Below, piece after piece: positions 10,445 through 19,735 of a stretch of 64,000 nt of DNA; the stretch's first letter is position 1; every line of letters starts with the position of its first letter. The DNA comes from Humimonas sp964465015 (lineage in GTDB: Bacteria > Gemmatimonadota > Gemmatimonadetes > Palauibacterales > Palauibacteraceae), in assembly GCA_964465015.1 (NCBI GenBank), contig CAYXHP010000149.1, positions 29,147 to 93,146 on the forward strand. Reading direction: 5' to 3'. The notes under the pieces were generated by a model. It was not told the DNA's origin, searched no databases, and saw nothing but the letters and a program-made list of their open reading frames with translations. The position numbers and the translations under genes are program-made.

Positions 10445-11446
10445 ATGGCCAGGGACGTACGTGTCGCCGTGATCGGAGCGGGAGGGGTCGCGCAGGTGGT
10501 GCATCTCCCCATCCTGCGCCGGTTGCCCGACCTCGAGCTCGTGGCCGTGGTGGATCCGCACCGGGAGAAGGCGGCGACCATCGCGGAACGCTTCGGCGTG
10601 CCGACCGTCCTCCAGGACTACTCGGAGCTCTCCGACGTGGAGGGACTCGACGCGGTCGTCGTGTGCACGCCGAACGATACGCACGAGGAGATCGCCACCG
10701 CCTGCATGCAGATGGGTCTCCACGTGATGTGCGAGCGCCCGCTTTCAACGAGCAGCGAGTCGGCCGCCCGGATGATCGAGGCGTCGGAGAAGGCCGAGCG
10801 TCAGCTCATGGTCGCCCTCAACCAGCGTTTTCGCTACGACACGCGGGCCATCCAGCAGTTCGTGGCCAGCGGGGAGCTCGGGGACGTGTTCTTCACCCGG
10901 ACGTCGTGGCTCAATCACCGAATGCGCCGTCCGAGGCGGGGCTGGAGGCGCCAGGCGCGGCGCGCCGGCGGAGGCGTGCTCATGGACCTGGGGGTGCAGG
11001 CCATCGATCTCGCTCTGTGGCTCCTGGGGTTCGCCCGGGTCGAGCGCGTGAGCGCCCGGGTTCACCTGCGCGAGGATGTCGAGGATTCTGCCGCGGTCCT
11101 GATGGCGGTCGAGGGTAGTCGCACGATCAGCGTGGAGGTCACCTGGGAGCTCATGGAGGAGCGCGACCGCCACTCCCTGTATGCGCTCGGCACCCGGGGC
11201 TCGGCCTCGACCTCGCCCTTCCGCGTGATCAAGGAACTCGAGACCGGCCTCACCGAGGTGACGCCCCCGCTGGACGTGAGCCCGGGCGGACTGTACACCA
11301 CTGCCTACCGGCAGGAGTGGGCGTACTTCCTTCGCCGGGTGCGAGGCGAACGGCCTCGCGAATCGGCGGTGGACCAGATCCACCTCCTCGAGGTCGTGGA
11401 GGCCTGCTACCGGTCGGTGAAGGAGGAGCGCGAGGTGGCCGTTTGA
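10445..11446 (+). CDS. Gfo/Idh/MocA family NAD(P)-dependent oxidoreductase
   Basis: Predicted sugar or sugar-acid dehydrogenase of 333 residues. The Rossmann motif VAVIGAGGVAQ lies at about 6-16. CTPNDTHEEIATACMQMGLHV precedes CERPLSTSSESA, where the usual catalytic EKP lysine position reads CERP, so Arg replaces Lys. The C-terminal alpha/beta domain follows. Because that Lys is usually needed for hydride transfer, the activity could be altered. The stop TGA overlaps the TTG start of lnt. Substrate unknown. Confidence 0.88.
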   Translation: MARDVRVAVIGAGGVAQVVHLPILRRLPDLELVAVVDPHREKAATIAERFGVPTVLQDYSELSDVEGLDAVVVCTPNDTHEEIATACMQMGLHVMCERPLSTSSESAARMIEASEKAERQLMVALNQRFRYDTRAIQQFVASGELGDVFFTRTSWLNHRMRRPRRGWRRQARRAGGGVLMDLGVQAIDLALWLLGFARVERVSARVHLREDVEDSAAVLMAVEGSRTISVEVTWELMEERDRHSLYALGTRGSASTSPFRVIKELETGLTEVTPPLDVSPGGLYTTAYRQEWAYFLRRVRGERPRESAVDQIHLLEVVEACYRSVKEEREVAV

Positions 11447-13077
11447 GGCTCCGCCTCCCACGGATCCCGCGCCGGCCGGGTCCGCTCCTCCTCAGCGGTC
11501 TCCTCCTCGGAGTCGCCTTCCCGCCCTTTCACCTGGTCCTCCCCCCCTTCGTCGCGCTGGTGCCGTTCGCGGTCTGGGTGGGTGGACTCCCCGGAGACGG
11601 GGAGGGCGCCGGAGCCGGAGCGGAGGACGGACGCGGCCGGTCCGAGGCGCTCCGGGGCGGCTTCTTCCTGGGGCTCGTCTACTACACGCTCGTCTACTAC
11701 TGGCTGCTCACCGCGCTCATCTTCTACACGCCGCTCGCCGTTCTCGCCTTCCTCCTGCCGGTTCTCATCCTGTCGGCCTTCCTGGCGATCGGGACCGAGG
11801 GAATGCGGCTGACACGGCGGCGCCTGGGCTGGCCCCTGTGGATCGCACTCCCGGTGTTCTGGACCGCGCTCGAGTGGCTGCGCGGCCACTTGGGGCCCGT
11901 CTCCTTCCCCTGGATGCAGCTCGGGGACTCCCTGGCCACCACGCCGCGGCTGGCCGGGGCGGCCGACCTGGTGGGCTCCCGCGGCCTCTCGTTCTGGCTC
12001 GCGCTGGTGAGCGGACTCGTGGCCGAGATGTGGCTCGCGTGGCGGGCTCGCCGCCCCCTCCGCGGTCTCGCCCTCGGTCTCGTGGCCGCGCTCGCGCTTC
12101 CGATCGGCTACTCGCTGGTGCGCTGGTCCACCCTGGAGCTCCGGCCGGTGGCCCGGGTCGGCGTGATCCAGCCGGACGTCCCCGAAGACCTGAAGATGAA
12201 GCGGCAGCTGGCCACCGACTCCGCGATGACCTCCTTCCTGGTCCTCTCGGCGGACAGCCTTGCCCCGCGCGCGGACAGCCTCCAGATGCTCGTGCTGCCC
12301 GAGGCCGTGTTTCCCGACTACCTCGAGCGAATCCCTTCCTTCGGCTGGCCCGGCAGGCCCGACATCACGCGCCGGGTGCAGCAGGTGGCCCGCGCCCTCA
12401 AGGTTCGGGTCCTGTACGGAGGTTTCGGATCCACCGACCTAGGACACCGGGACTATCTCGCCTACAACTCGGCCTTCCTGACCGACACGGCCGGACGCCT
12501 CATCGGCCGCTACGACAAGCACCTCCTCGTCCCTGTGGTCGAGCGGGTGCCCTTCTTCAACCCGGAGTGGTTCGGCGGCTCGCAGTACTTCGGCGGCCTC
12601 GCGCGCGGCGAGAAGTCGCCGGTCTACCGATCCGACGGCGGCCGGTTCGGAATCCTCATATGCTACGAGGACGTGTTCTCGGGCTGGAGCCGTCGATATC
12701 GGAACGAGGGCGCCAACTACCTGGTCAACATCACGAACGACGCCTGGTTCGGACGCGAGACGCACTGGTGGAGCCGGTCGAGCGCGCTGTGGCAGCACCC
12801 CGCGCACCTGGCCATGCGGGCCATCGAGAACCGCATGGGTGCGGTGCGTTCGGCCAACACCGGGATCTCGGAGATCCTTGACCCGCTCGGGCGCGTGAGC
12901 CACAGGACGAATCTGTTCGTCCCCGCCGCCTTCGCGGCCACCGTGTGGACGTCCGACGGCCCCACCGTCTACGACCGCCTGGGAGACGTGGTGGGCTGGC
13001 TGTCGGCCGTGGGCGCCGTGGCGGCGGCGCTCGCCGCGGCGTGGCGCGCGCGTAGGATGGGTTCGGAGCGCCGCTGA
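11443..13077 (+). CDS. lnt: Apolipoprotein N-acyltransferase
   Basis: Inner-membrane enzyme that adds the third acyl chain to lipoproteins. It has 544 residues: about six or seven hydrophobic segments before residue 230, then a periplasmic nitrilase domain. The catalytic triad is visible: E287 (VLPEAVFPDY), K359 (RYDKHLLVPVVE) and C407 (LICYEDVF), at spacings like E. coli E267/K335/C387. The start is inferred as TTG 11443, which overlaps the preceding TGA as TTGA. No ATG or GTG lies in frame at a sensible position, and family similarity begins just after. It works with LolA in lipoprotein maturation. Confidence 0.93.
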   Translation: MRLRLPRIPRRPGPLLLSGLLLGVAFPPFHLVLPPFVALVPFAVWVGGLPGDGEGAGAGAEDGRGRSEALRGGFFLGLVYYTLVYYWLLTALIFYTPLAVLAFLLPVLILSAFLAIGTEGMRLTRRRLGWPLWIALPVFWTALEWLRGHLGPVSFPWMQLGDSLATTPRLAGAADLVGSRGLSFWLALVSGLVAEMWLAWRARRPLRGLALGLVAALALPIGYSLVRWSTLELRPVARVGVIQPDVPEDLKMKRQLATDSAMTSFLVLSADSLAPRADSLQMLVLPEAVFPDYLERIPSFGWPGRPDITRRVQQVARALKVRVLYGGFGSTDLGHRDYLAYNSAFLTDTAGRLIGRYDKHLLVPVVERVPFFNPEWFGGSQYFGGLARGEKSPVYRSDGGRFGILICYEDVFSGWSRRYRNEGANYLVNITNDAWFGRETHWWSRSSALWQHPAHLAMRAIENRMGAVRSANTGISEILDPLGRVSHRTNLFVPAAFAATVWTSDGPTVYDRLGDVVGWLSAVGAVAAALAAAWRARRMGSERR

Positions 13078-13127
13078 ATCGCCCCGGAGGCGCTTCGAGC
13101 TTCACCCCTGCACGAGGAGCATAAGCG

Positions 13128-14384
13128 ATGGCCGATGCCGGGATCCACACTCCGCTCGAGTGCACGAACACGTTCCTGGACACGGCGCTCGATCGGATGG
13201 AGATCGACCCGGCCATGCGGCGACTCCTGAGGGGTCCCTACCGCGAGGTCATGGTGGAGCTCCCTCTCGTCCGGGAAGACGGCGAGCTCGAGGTGTTCAC
13301 CGGCTACCGGGTGCAGCACGACAACGCCCGGGGCGCCTTCAAGGGCGGGCTGCGCTACCACCCGTCGGTGGACATGGATCACTTCCGCGCCCTGGCGGCC
13401 GTGATGACCTGGAAGACCGCCGTGGCCGACATCCCTTTCGGGGGAGCCAAGGGAGGCATCGACTGCGATCCCTCCGCCCTCTGCGCCGCGGACCTCGAGA
13501 CGCTCACCAAGAAGTTCACCGCCCGCATGGACGAGGTGATCGGACCGAACCGGGACATCCCGGCGCCCGACGTGGGGACGAGCTCGCGCGAGATGGCCTG
13601 GATCTTCGATGCCTACGCCATGCGTCACGGAAACGAGCCCGGGGTGGTGACGGGGAAGCCGATTCAGCTCGGGGGCTCCCTCGGCCGCACGGAGGCCACG
13701 GGCCGCGGCGTGGCCATGGTGACCAGCTGGGCCGCGGCGGAGCAGGGGATCGAGCTCGAGGGCGCCTCGGTGGCCATCCAGGGATTCGGCAACGTCGGGA
13801 GCCATGCGGCCCGCTTCCTGGCCGAGCGTGGGGCGAAGGTGGTGGCCGTGAGCGACGTACACGGCGGCCTCGTTCGGGAGGAGGGGCTCGACGTCGGGGC
13901 GCTCCAGTCGGCCCGGGCCCGGGACCGGAACGCGGCGGTGGCCCAGATGGGCGTCGCCGGGGAGCCGATCTCCAACGACGGTCTCCTGACCCTCGAAGTG
14001 GATATCCTCATTCCGGCCGCGATCGAGAGTGTCCTGCATGGCGGGAACGCCCGCGATGTGCGGGCGCGGATGATCGTGGAGGCCGCCAACCTCCCCTCCA
14101 CCTGCGAGGCGCACCGGATCTTCGTCGAGCGCGGACTGCCGGTCATCCCGGACATACTCGCCAACGCCGGCGGCGTGATCGTCTCCTACCTGGAGTGGGT
14201 GCAGAACCGCGAGCGCATGCGCTGGGAGGAGGAGCGCGTGAACGCCGAGCTGGAGCGCATTCTCGGCAAGGCGTGGCGCGAGGTGAGCGGCCTGGCGCGG
14301 GAGTCGGGGGCCGACTACCGCGTGACGGCGTACGAGCTGGCCGTCTCGCGCGTCAGGGAAGCCATCGAGCTCCGGGGATTCTGA
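13128..14384 (+). CDS. gdhA: Glu/Leu/Phe/Val family dehydrogenase (glutamate dehydrogenase)
   Basis: Oxidative deamination or reductive amination of glutamate with NAD(P). There are 418 residues, the size of hexameric class-I enzymes. The substrate domain has FKGGLRYHPSVD, then the catalytic-Lys block TWKTAVADIPFGGAKGGI, and APDVGTSSREMAW. The Rossmann domain contains the dinucleotide motif IQGFGNVGSHAA at about 215-226. A leucine or phenylalanine dehydrogenase is less likely given the length and GGAKGGI context. It begins 50 nt after lnt and is the last gene of the plus-strand run; the next gene is convergent. Confidence 0.93.
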   Translation: MADAGIHTPLECTNTFLDTALDRMEIDPAMRRLLRGPYREVMVELPLVREDGELEVFTGYRVQHDNARGAFKGGLRYHPSVDMDHFRALAAVMTWKTAVADIPFGGAKGGIDCDPSALCAADLETLTKKFTARMDEVIGPNRDIPAPDVGTSSREMAWIFDAYAMRHGNEPGVVTGKPIQLGGSLGRTEATGRGVAMVTSWAAAEQGIELEGASVAIQGFGNVGSHAARFLAERGAKVVAVSDVHGGLVREEGLDVGALQSARARDRNAAVAQMGVAGEPISNDGLLTLEVDILIPAAIESVLHGGNARDVRARMIVEAANLPSTCEAHRIFVERGLPVIPDILANAGGVIVSYLEWVQNRERMRWEEERVNAELERILGKAWREVSGLARESGADYRVTAYELAVSRVREAIELRGF

Positions 14385-14434
14385 GACGCCCGAGCGGCGA
14401 GGAGCGGTCCCGCCGGCCGTGGGCTGGTCTCCGG

Positions 14435-16408
14435 TCAGTCCCCCCCGGGCGCGTCGGCCCCGTGGCGCGCTGAAGCGCCCCCGGCCTCCTCGCTCCGCTC
14501 GCGGAGCCGGGCTTCGAGGAGCTCACCGGCTACGCCCAGAAAGTCCCGCTCGGTCACGAGACCCACGAGCCGGCCCTCCTGGACGACCGGGAGACAGGCG
14601 ACCCCTCGGCGCCGCATGAGGGAGACCGCCTCCAGGGTGCGGGTGTCGGGAGAGGCCGTCACCAGCTCCCGGTGCATCACCTCGGAAACGGGCAGCGGTC
14701 CCTCGGCCTTCCGGTAACCGTCCGCCGTCAGGAAGCGGAGCAGGGTCCGGTCCGTGACCAGGCCCACCAGGCGGTGCTCGTCGTCCTCCACCGGCACGTA
14801 CCGGATCTTGTGCCACACCATCAGGTGCGCCACCAGCTCCACGGCCTCGTGCTCGTTCACCGTGAGAAGGTCGGTGGTCATGACGTCCTCCAGCCGCTGG
14901 AAGCCCGGCTGCCACCCGCCCCCCTCCTCCAGCCTGGCGAGCTCCCAATCGGCCACGGGGAGATCCGGTCGCTGCCTCGCCGCGATCGCGCCGGTGAGCG
15001 CCCGAAGGCGCTCCTCGGCGGTGCCCTCGCTCCCCATGGCGGCGAGCGACTCCAGCATCCACGAGGCGCCGGTTCGCCGCCGGTCCACCCGTCGCTCGAC
15101 CACCCCCAGGTAGCGGTCCACGTCCCCCCGGTCGATGTCCGCGGCCCGGAGGCCCTCCCGCGCCATCGGAAGGAGTCGCTCCCGCACGAGCGCGTCGGCG
15201 CTGCCCCCCCCGCCCGGCCAGGCCAGGTCGGCGCCGATCCCGAGCTTGGCCGCCGCGACGAAGTTCCCTCTCGCGTCGTGGAAGTCCATGACCCGCCGGA
15301 TGTCTCCGTACTCCTCGCTCACGCTCCTCAGCAGGCCGAACCACAGGGCGGCGTTGGCGATCTCGTCCACGAGCGTCGGGCCGGACGGCAGGATGCGATT
15401 CTCGATCCTCAGGTGCGCGAGGCCGTTCGCGGACAGCCCGTAGCAGGGCCGCATCCAGCGGTACACGGTCCCGTTGTGGAGCTTCAGCGCCTCCAGCGCG
15501 GGAGCCCGCCCGGCCTCGATCGCCTCGAAGGGATCCTCCTCGATCTCGATCCCGAACAGCGACTTGAAGCGGGAAATGTCCTCCCGGAAGATTTCGAGCA
15601 CCGAGCTCTCCACCCACCGCTGGCCGAAGGTGACGCGGGGCGGGATCTCCCGCAGGTCCGGCTTCCCCTTCCGCGTATCCACCGACTGCTGGAACAGCGC
15701 GATGCGCGTCTCCCTCCACAATCGCTTCCCGAACAGGAGCGGAGAGTTGGCCGAGACCGCCAGAACCGGCCCCGCCACGGCCTGGGCCACGTTGTAGAGG
15801 CGCGCGAAGCTCTCCGGGTCCACCTGGAAGTGGACCTGGAAGCTGGTGTTGGCCGCTTCCAGCATCATGGAGTCGTGTCGGAGCTGCAGCTCGTCCGGAC
15901 CCCGAATGTAGAAGTCGAACGAGCCCCGCTGCAGGCGCGTGAGGGTCTCGTTGAGGAGCCGGTAGCGCTGGCGGGGTGTCATGGCCTCGAGGCCGAGATC
16001 GGATCGCTTGAGCGTCGGCAGGATGCCGGTGAGGAGGACTTCGGCGCCGGCATCGTGCGCGGCGCGGTGGACGGTCTCCAGGAGGCCCGTCATTCGCTCG
16101 TGGAGGCGGCCCAGGCAGTCGCCCTCGAAGGGCAGCGGATCGGCGTTGAACTCGAGATTGAAACGTCCGAGCTCGGGCACGACCCGTGGGTCATCGAGGA
16201 CCTCGAGGACTCGTTCGGAGACGGGTGCCGGCCGCCAGTGGCGGTCCACCAGGAAGGCCTCCTGCTCGACCCCGATGCGGCTCACGCCCCGCTCGACCAG
16301 GTCTCCCTCGAGGACCACCTCGAGGGCCTCCATGTCCCGCAGCAGGTGTCGCGTGAAGCGCCGGAGGGCTTCGCCTCCGCCCGTGACCTCGCTCACCTCC
16401 TGGCCCAT
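14435..16408 (-). CDS. GCS2-type carboxylate-amine ligase fused to two CBS domains
   Basis: Protein of 657 residues. About residues 30-430 look like the glutamate-cysteine ligase family 2 fold: GVEQEAFLVD near the N-terminus, FNLEFNADPLPF, HDSMMLEAANTSFQVHFQVD at about 184-203, and RIENRILPSGP. A linker follows. Two CBS domains come next at about 510-570 (VMTTDLLTVNEHEAV, YVPVEDDEHRLVGLVTDR) and 580-640 (VMHRELVTASPDTRT, LPVVQEGRLVGLVTERD). CBS pairs bind adenosyl nucleotides, so the ligase may be allosterically regulated; that is inference. The substrate is unknown: glutathione-type gamma-glutamyl ligation is only one possibility. It is convergent with gdhA. Confidence 0.82.
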   Translation of the reverse strand: MGQEVSEVTGGGEALRRFTRHLLRDMEALEVVLEGDLVERGVSRIGVEQEAFLVDRHWRPAPVSERVLEVLDDPRVVPELGRFNLEFNADPLPFEGDCLGRLHERMTGLLETVHRAAHDAGAEVLLTGILPTLKRSDLGLEAMTPRQRYRLLNETLTRLQRGSFDFYIRGPDELQLRHDSMMLEAANTSFQVHFQVDPESFARLYNVAQAVAGPVLAVSANSPLLFGKRLWRETRIALFQQSVDTRKGKPDLREIPPRVTFGQRWVESSVLEIFREDISRFKSLFGIEIEEDPFEAIEAGRAPALEALKLHNGTVYRWMRPCYGLSANGLAHLRIENRILPSGPTLVDEIANAALWFGLLRSVSEEYGDIRRVMDFHDARGNFVAAAKLGIGADLAWPGGGGSADALVRERLLPMAREGLRAADIDRGDVDRYLGVVERRVDRRRTGASWMLESLAAMGSEGTAEERLRALTGAIAARQRPDLPVADWELARLEEGGGWQPGFQRLEDVMTTDLLTVNEHEAVELVAHLMVWHKIRYVPVEDDEHRLVGLVTDRTLLRFLTADGYRKAEGPLPVSEVMHRELVTASPDTRTLEAVSLMRRRGVACLPVVQEGRLVGLVTERDFLGVAGELLEARLRERSEEAGGASARHGADAPGGD

Positions 16409-16508
16409 GAGCGCTCCTTAGCCTGCGGGGGCGGCTCCGGGGACCGGGGAAGCGCCGGCGCGCGACCCGGCCCGGCCCGAGGGCGAATCTCGGGGCCCCG
16501 AGCGCCGC

Positions 16509-17618
16509 TCACAAGGCGGACTGCGGCTCCCGGCCCGCGAGCCTGGAGCCGGGCACGGGTGCCAACCCGGCCGCCTCCAGGAACCGGGAGGCCACGCGCG
16601 GCCAGTCGAACGCCTCCACGTGGCGGCGTCCGACGGCTCCCATGTGCTCCCTTCGCTCCGGATCGCGGAGGAGCTCGACGAGCGCCGCGGCGAGCGCCTC
16701 CGAATCCGAGGGGGGGACGAGGAGACCGGCCGACCCGGGTACGACTTCGGGCGCGGCGCCCGCCCGCGCCGCCACCACGGGAAGCCGGCACGCCATCGCC
16801 TCCAGGAACACGATCCCGAAGCCCTCCTGGAGACTGGGGAGCGCGAACACGTCGGCGGTCAGATACTGGTTCCGGAGCGTCGTCCGGTCGTGGAGGTCGC
16901 CCGCGAACTCGACCGCCGCGCCGAGTCCGAGCCGTCTCGCCTCTCGCTGCAGCGACGCGAGCATGGGGCCGCCACCCACCACCCGGAGGCGTGCTTCCGG
17001 CAGGGCGCGCCGCACCTCCGGGAGCGCCCGCAGCAGGGCGATGGTATCCTTGCGGCGGTATTGTCGCGCCACGCTGAGGATGATGAGGCCCACGCCACCC
17101 CCGGGCGGTCGTCCGGGGTCGGGCCAGCTCTCGAGCGCGATGCCCTCGGGGACGACCTCGACGTCCCGCGCATCGAGACCGTAGGACGAGACGGCCCACC
17201 CGGCGCTGTAGCGGCTCGTCACGATCACGCGATCGGCGGCCCGAGCGTTTCGGCCCTCGAGGGCCGACAGGAAGCGGAAGCGCAGGCGGGTGAGCCCGCG
17301 CTCGAACCGGGCCTCGTCGGCCATCACGCCCTTGAGCGATGCGATCCGGACCACGCCCGGGAGTCGGGGGAGGAGGCAGCCGTCCAGGTCGAAGCCCACG
17401 ACCAGGTCCAGCTCCTCCGACCGGAATCGCCGGAGCCCCACGTTGAAGGCGAGGCGAGAGAGCGTGCCGCCCGTGCGCCGCCCGGGGCAGTGGACTTCCA
17501 CGTGGTGGCCCAGCTCGCGCAGGGCGGCGCCGAGCCCGCCGATCGCCACCGTGGATCCGCTGCCCTTCGCGGGGTCGACGTGCCACGAGTCCAGGAACGC
17601 GATCCGGAGCCGTGTCAG
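16509..17618 (-). CDS. Glycosyltransferase family 4 (GT-B fold)
   Basis: Predicted nucleotide-sugar glycosyltransferase for a surface glycan. The C-terminal GT-B domain shows LILSVARQYRRKD, LRVVGGGPM, a donor-binding PSLQEGFGIVFLEAMACRLPV block and SAGLLVPPSD. The coding frame has the expected Rossmann N-terminus RIAFLDSWHVDPAKGSGST, which begins upstream of the first GTG (17549). The only start candidate that includes it is CTG 17618, preceded by TAGGAG about 13 nt upstream and 16 nt after the dehydratase stop. I therefore extend to CTG. An annotator using only ATG/GTG/TTG would start at 17549 and lose 23 residues. Confidence 0.85.
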   Translation of the reverse strand: MTRLRIAFLDSWHVDPAKGSGSTVAIGGLGAALRELGHHVEVHCPGRRTGGTLSRLAFNVGLRRFRSEELDLVVGFDLDGCLLPRLPGVVRIASLKGVMADEARFERGLTRLRFRFLSALEGRNARAADRVIVTSRYSAGWAVSSYGLDARDVEVVPEGIALESWPDPGRPPGGGVGLIILSVARQYRRKDTIALLRALPEVRRALPEARLRVVGGGPMLASLQREARRLGLGAAVEFAGDLHDRTTLRNQYLTADVFALPSLQEGFGIVFLEAMACRLPVVAARAGAAPEVVPGSAGLLVPPSDSEALAAALVELLRDPERREHMGAVGRRHVEAFDWPRVASRFLEAAGLAPVPGSRLAGREPQSAL

Positions 17619-17634
17619 GGTAGGGGCCCGGCTC

Positions 17635-17964
17635 CTACAGCTCTTCGATCTTGGCAGCGAGGACGAAATCGCTCTCAGTGAGGCCGTCGATCTTGTGGGT
17701 CCAGATCTGCACCCGTACCCGTCCCCAGCTCAGAAACAGGTCGGGGTGGTGGCCCTGCGCCTCCGCGAGCGCGCCCACGCGATTCACGAAGTCGAGGGCG
17801 GCGGCGAAGTCATCGAACTCGTACTCGTTCTCGAGGTGATGCTCTCCGATCGCTTCCCAGCCGGCATCGAGCTCGTCGAGCAGTTCCTCGAGCTCCTCTC
17901 CCTCGAGCGGCGGCACACCGCCCTTGCAGGGTACGCACTCCTTCTGGGCCAGCCGTGTGGCCAT
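17635..17964 (-). CDS. 4a-hydroxytetrahydrobiopterin dehydratase (pterin carbinolamine dehydratase)
   Basis: Small 109-residue enzyme that recycles the 4a-carbinolamine formed by pterin-dependent hydroxylases. The family signature is intact: FVNRVGALAEAQGHHPDLFLSW, the two His being part of the active site, then VQIWTHKIDGLTESDF. An unusual short N-terminal CxxC (CVPCKGG) is also seen in some bacterial members. The ATG is preceded by GAGGAGGAT. No aromatic amino-acid hydroxylase is in the window. Some stand-alone homologues have other roles, so the pathway is not certain. Confidence 0.93.
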   Translation of the reverse strand: MATRLAQKECVPCKGGVPPLEGEELEELLDELDAGWEAIGEHHLENEYEFDDFAAALDFVNRVGALAEAQGHHPDLFLSWGRVRVQIWTHKIDGLTESDFVLAAKIEEL

Positions 17965-18075
17965 CGGATCCTCCTCTGTCGGTTCGTCTCGAGACGCTGA
18001 CGTCGCCCCAGAATGGTGTTGGCTGCCGCCACACGGTCGGGCAAGATCCGGTCCGGCGGCGGGAGCGGCCGCCGC

Positions 18076-19629
18076 CTAGTCGCCCCGGGTCCGCCGCATC
18101 GACGCCGGATCGCCTGAGGCGGGTGCGCGGGTGGGGTCGTACACCGCCATCTGATTACGACCCCGGCGCTTGGCGCGGTAGAGCGCCTCGTCCGCACGGT
18201 GGAGGAGGAGATCCGCGCCGTCCGCGTCCTCGGGGAAGAAGGCGACGCCGGCCGAGAGCGAGATCCGGAGGGGCTTGTCCTCATCGTCCCGGAAGTCGAG
18301 CGTCTCGATGGAGGACCGCAGGCGCTCGTGGACGGTGTCGATCAGCTCCGCGTCAGCCCGCAGGAGCGCCCCGGCGAACTCGTCTCCCCCGATCCGGGCC
18401 AACTCGTCGCTCTCCCGCAGGCAGGACTCGAGCAGCCTCGCCACCGCGCACAGGGCTCGGTCGCCGACGTGATGGCCGTGGAAGTCGTTGACTTCCTTGA
18501 GGTAGTCGAAATCGAGCAGGAGGAGTGCGAGGCGCTCTCCGTACCGTTCGCAGCGCCGCAGGTGGCCCTCCAGGCGCTCGAGGAAGAAGCGCCGGTTGTG
18601 AAGCCCGGTGAGGGGATCGGTGACCGCCAGACGACGCGCTTCCTGGTGGAGCTGGACGGTCCGGATGACCGCCGCGGCCTGCTGGGCGACGACCGTGAGG
18701 GTTCGCTCCGCCTCGGGCCCGAAGGCCCCGGACAGCCGGGACTCCGCATCGAGCACTCCGATCACGCGTCCATCCACGATCAGAGGGACGGAGATTTCGC
18801 TGCGGCCGCCGGGCACGCCGGTGATGTACTCCGCTTCGTCGCTGACGTCATCCACGATCACGCTCGCCCCGGTGGCGGCACACCGGCCCGTGACTCCCTG
18901 GCCGAGCGGGATGCGGAGCTCCTCGAGCCCGGGGCCGTATCCCCTCGCCGCCCGCACCCGTAGCGTCTCGGTCCCCTCGTCCAGGAGCAGGAAGGCCATG
19001 TGGCAGTCCGTGTCGGGGGAGAGCTCGCAGGCGATCTCCAGGATGGCCCGCAGCGTCTCATCCAGGTCCCGGCGCTGGTTGGAGACCCGGCTGATGCGGT
19101 AGAGCGCGTCCAGCTGCCGGATGCGCTGCTGCAGTCGCTCTCGGTCCTTCGCGGCCGTGATCGCGAGGGCCGCCTGCGCCCCCAGCACCGTGAGGAGCTC
19201 CTCGTGCGCCCGCGTGAAGGCATCGAGCCGGTCCGATTCGACGTTTACGACCCCGACGACGTCGCTACCCAAAATGAGGGGGACGGCCAGGTTGGAACGG
19301 GCGCTGTCGAGGCCGACCACGTAGGTCGCATCCTGGCGCACGTCACCGACCCGGATCGCCTGCCGCTCGGCCGCGCAGCGTCCCGACAGCCCCGCCCCCC
19401 AGGGGAGCCGGAGCTTCAGGACGTCCTCCCTGCGCGCGCCGTAGCCCCGCGCCCGGACCACCGCGAGCTCGTTCCGATCGGGATCGTGCAGCATGAGGGC
19501 GCAGTGCTCGAAGCCGATGAGCTCCTGGGCGCGCTCCAGGATGCTGTCGATGAGCCCGTCGAGGTCGTCGCTGAGTCCGATTTCGCGGGTCGCCTCGTAC
19601 AGGGCCGAGAGTGAGGCGAGGCCGGTCAT
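18076..19629 (-). CDS. GAF-GAF-GGDEF diguanylate cyclase
   Basis: Soluble 517-residue sensor-cyclase that should make c-di-GMP. Two GAF domains lie at about 15-160 and 180-325, with similar internal sequences (LRLPWGAGLSGRCAAERQA and LRIPLGQGVTGRCAATGAS), suggesting duplication. The GGDEF domain covers about 345-505, with the active-site GGDEF at 414-418. An intact inhibitory I-site RESD lies at 405-408, exactly five residues before it, so product feedback is expected. There are no membrane segments. The ATG at 19629 was chosen because similarity begins there; the frame is open further upstream without domain support. The ligand of the GAF domains is unknown. Confidence 0.93.
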   Translation of the reverse strand: MTGLASLSALYEATREIGLSDDLDGLIDSILERAQELIGFEHCALMLHDPDRNELAVVRARGYGARREDVLKLRLPWGAGLSGRCAAERQAIRVGDVRQDATYVVGLDSARSNLAVPLILGSDVVGVVNVESDRLDAFTRAHEELLTVLGAQAALAITAAKDRERLQQRIRQLDALYRISRVSNQRRDLDETLRAILEIACELSPDTDCHMAFLLLDEGTETLRVRAARGYGPGLEELRIPLGQGVTGRCAATGASVIVDDVSDEAEYITGVPGGRSEISVPLIVDGRVIGVLDAESRLSGAFGPEAERTLTVVAQQAAAVIRTVQLHQEARRLAVTDPLTGLHNRRFFLERLEGHLRRCERYGERLALLLLDFDYLKEVNDFHGHHVGDRALCAVARLLESCLRESDELARIGGDEFAGALLRADAELIDTVHERLRSSIETLDFRDDEDKPLRISLSAGVAFFPEDADGADLLLHRADEALYRAKRRGRNQMAVYDPTRAPASGDPASMRRTRGD

Positions 19630-19735
19630 CAGCTTATGCTCCGAAGTGTACGGCCGTGGATGTCGTCCGCCGGTCGCCGCCGGCGGACTCGGCATTCTCG
19701 CCTCACGGCCGTCGAATGGCAAGGGCCGAACCGGG

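Noticed and set aside
14672..17077. 801-codon plus-strand frame across the GCS2-CBS and glycosyltransferase genes
   Set aside because: It is antisense to two well-supported genes, crosses their boundary, and shows no family similarity.
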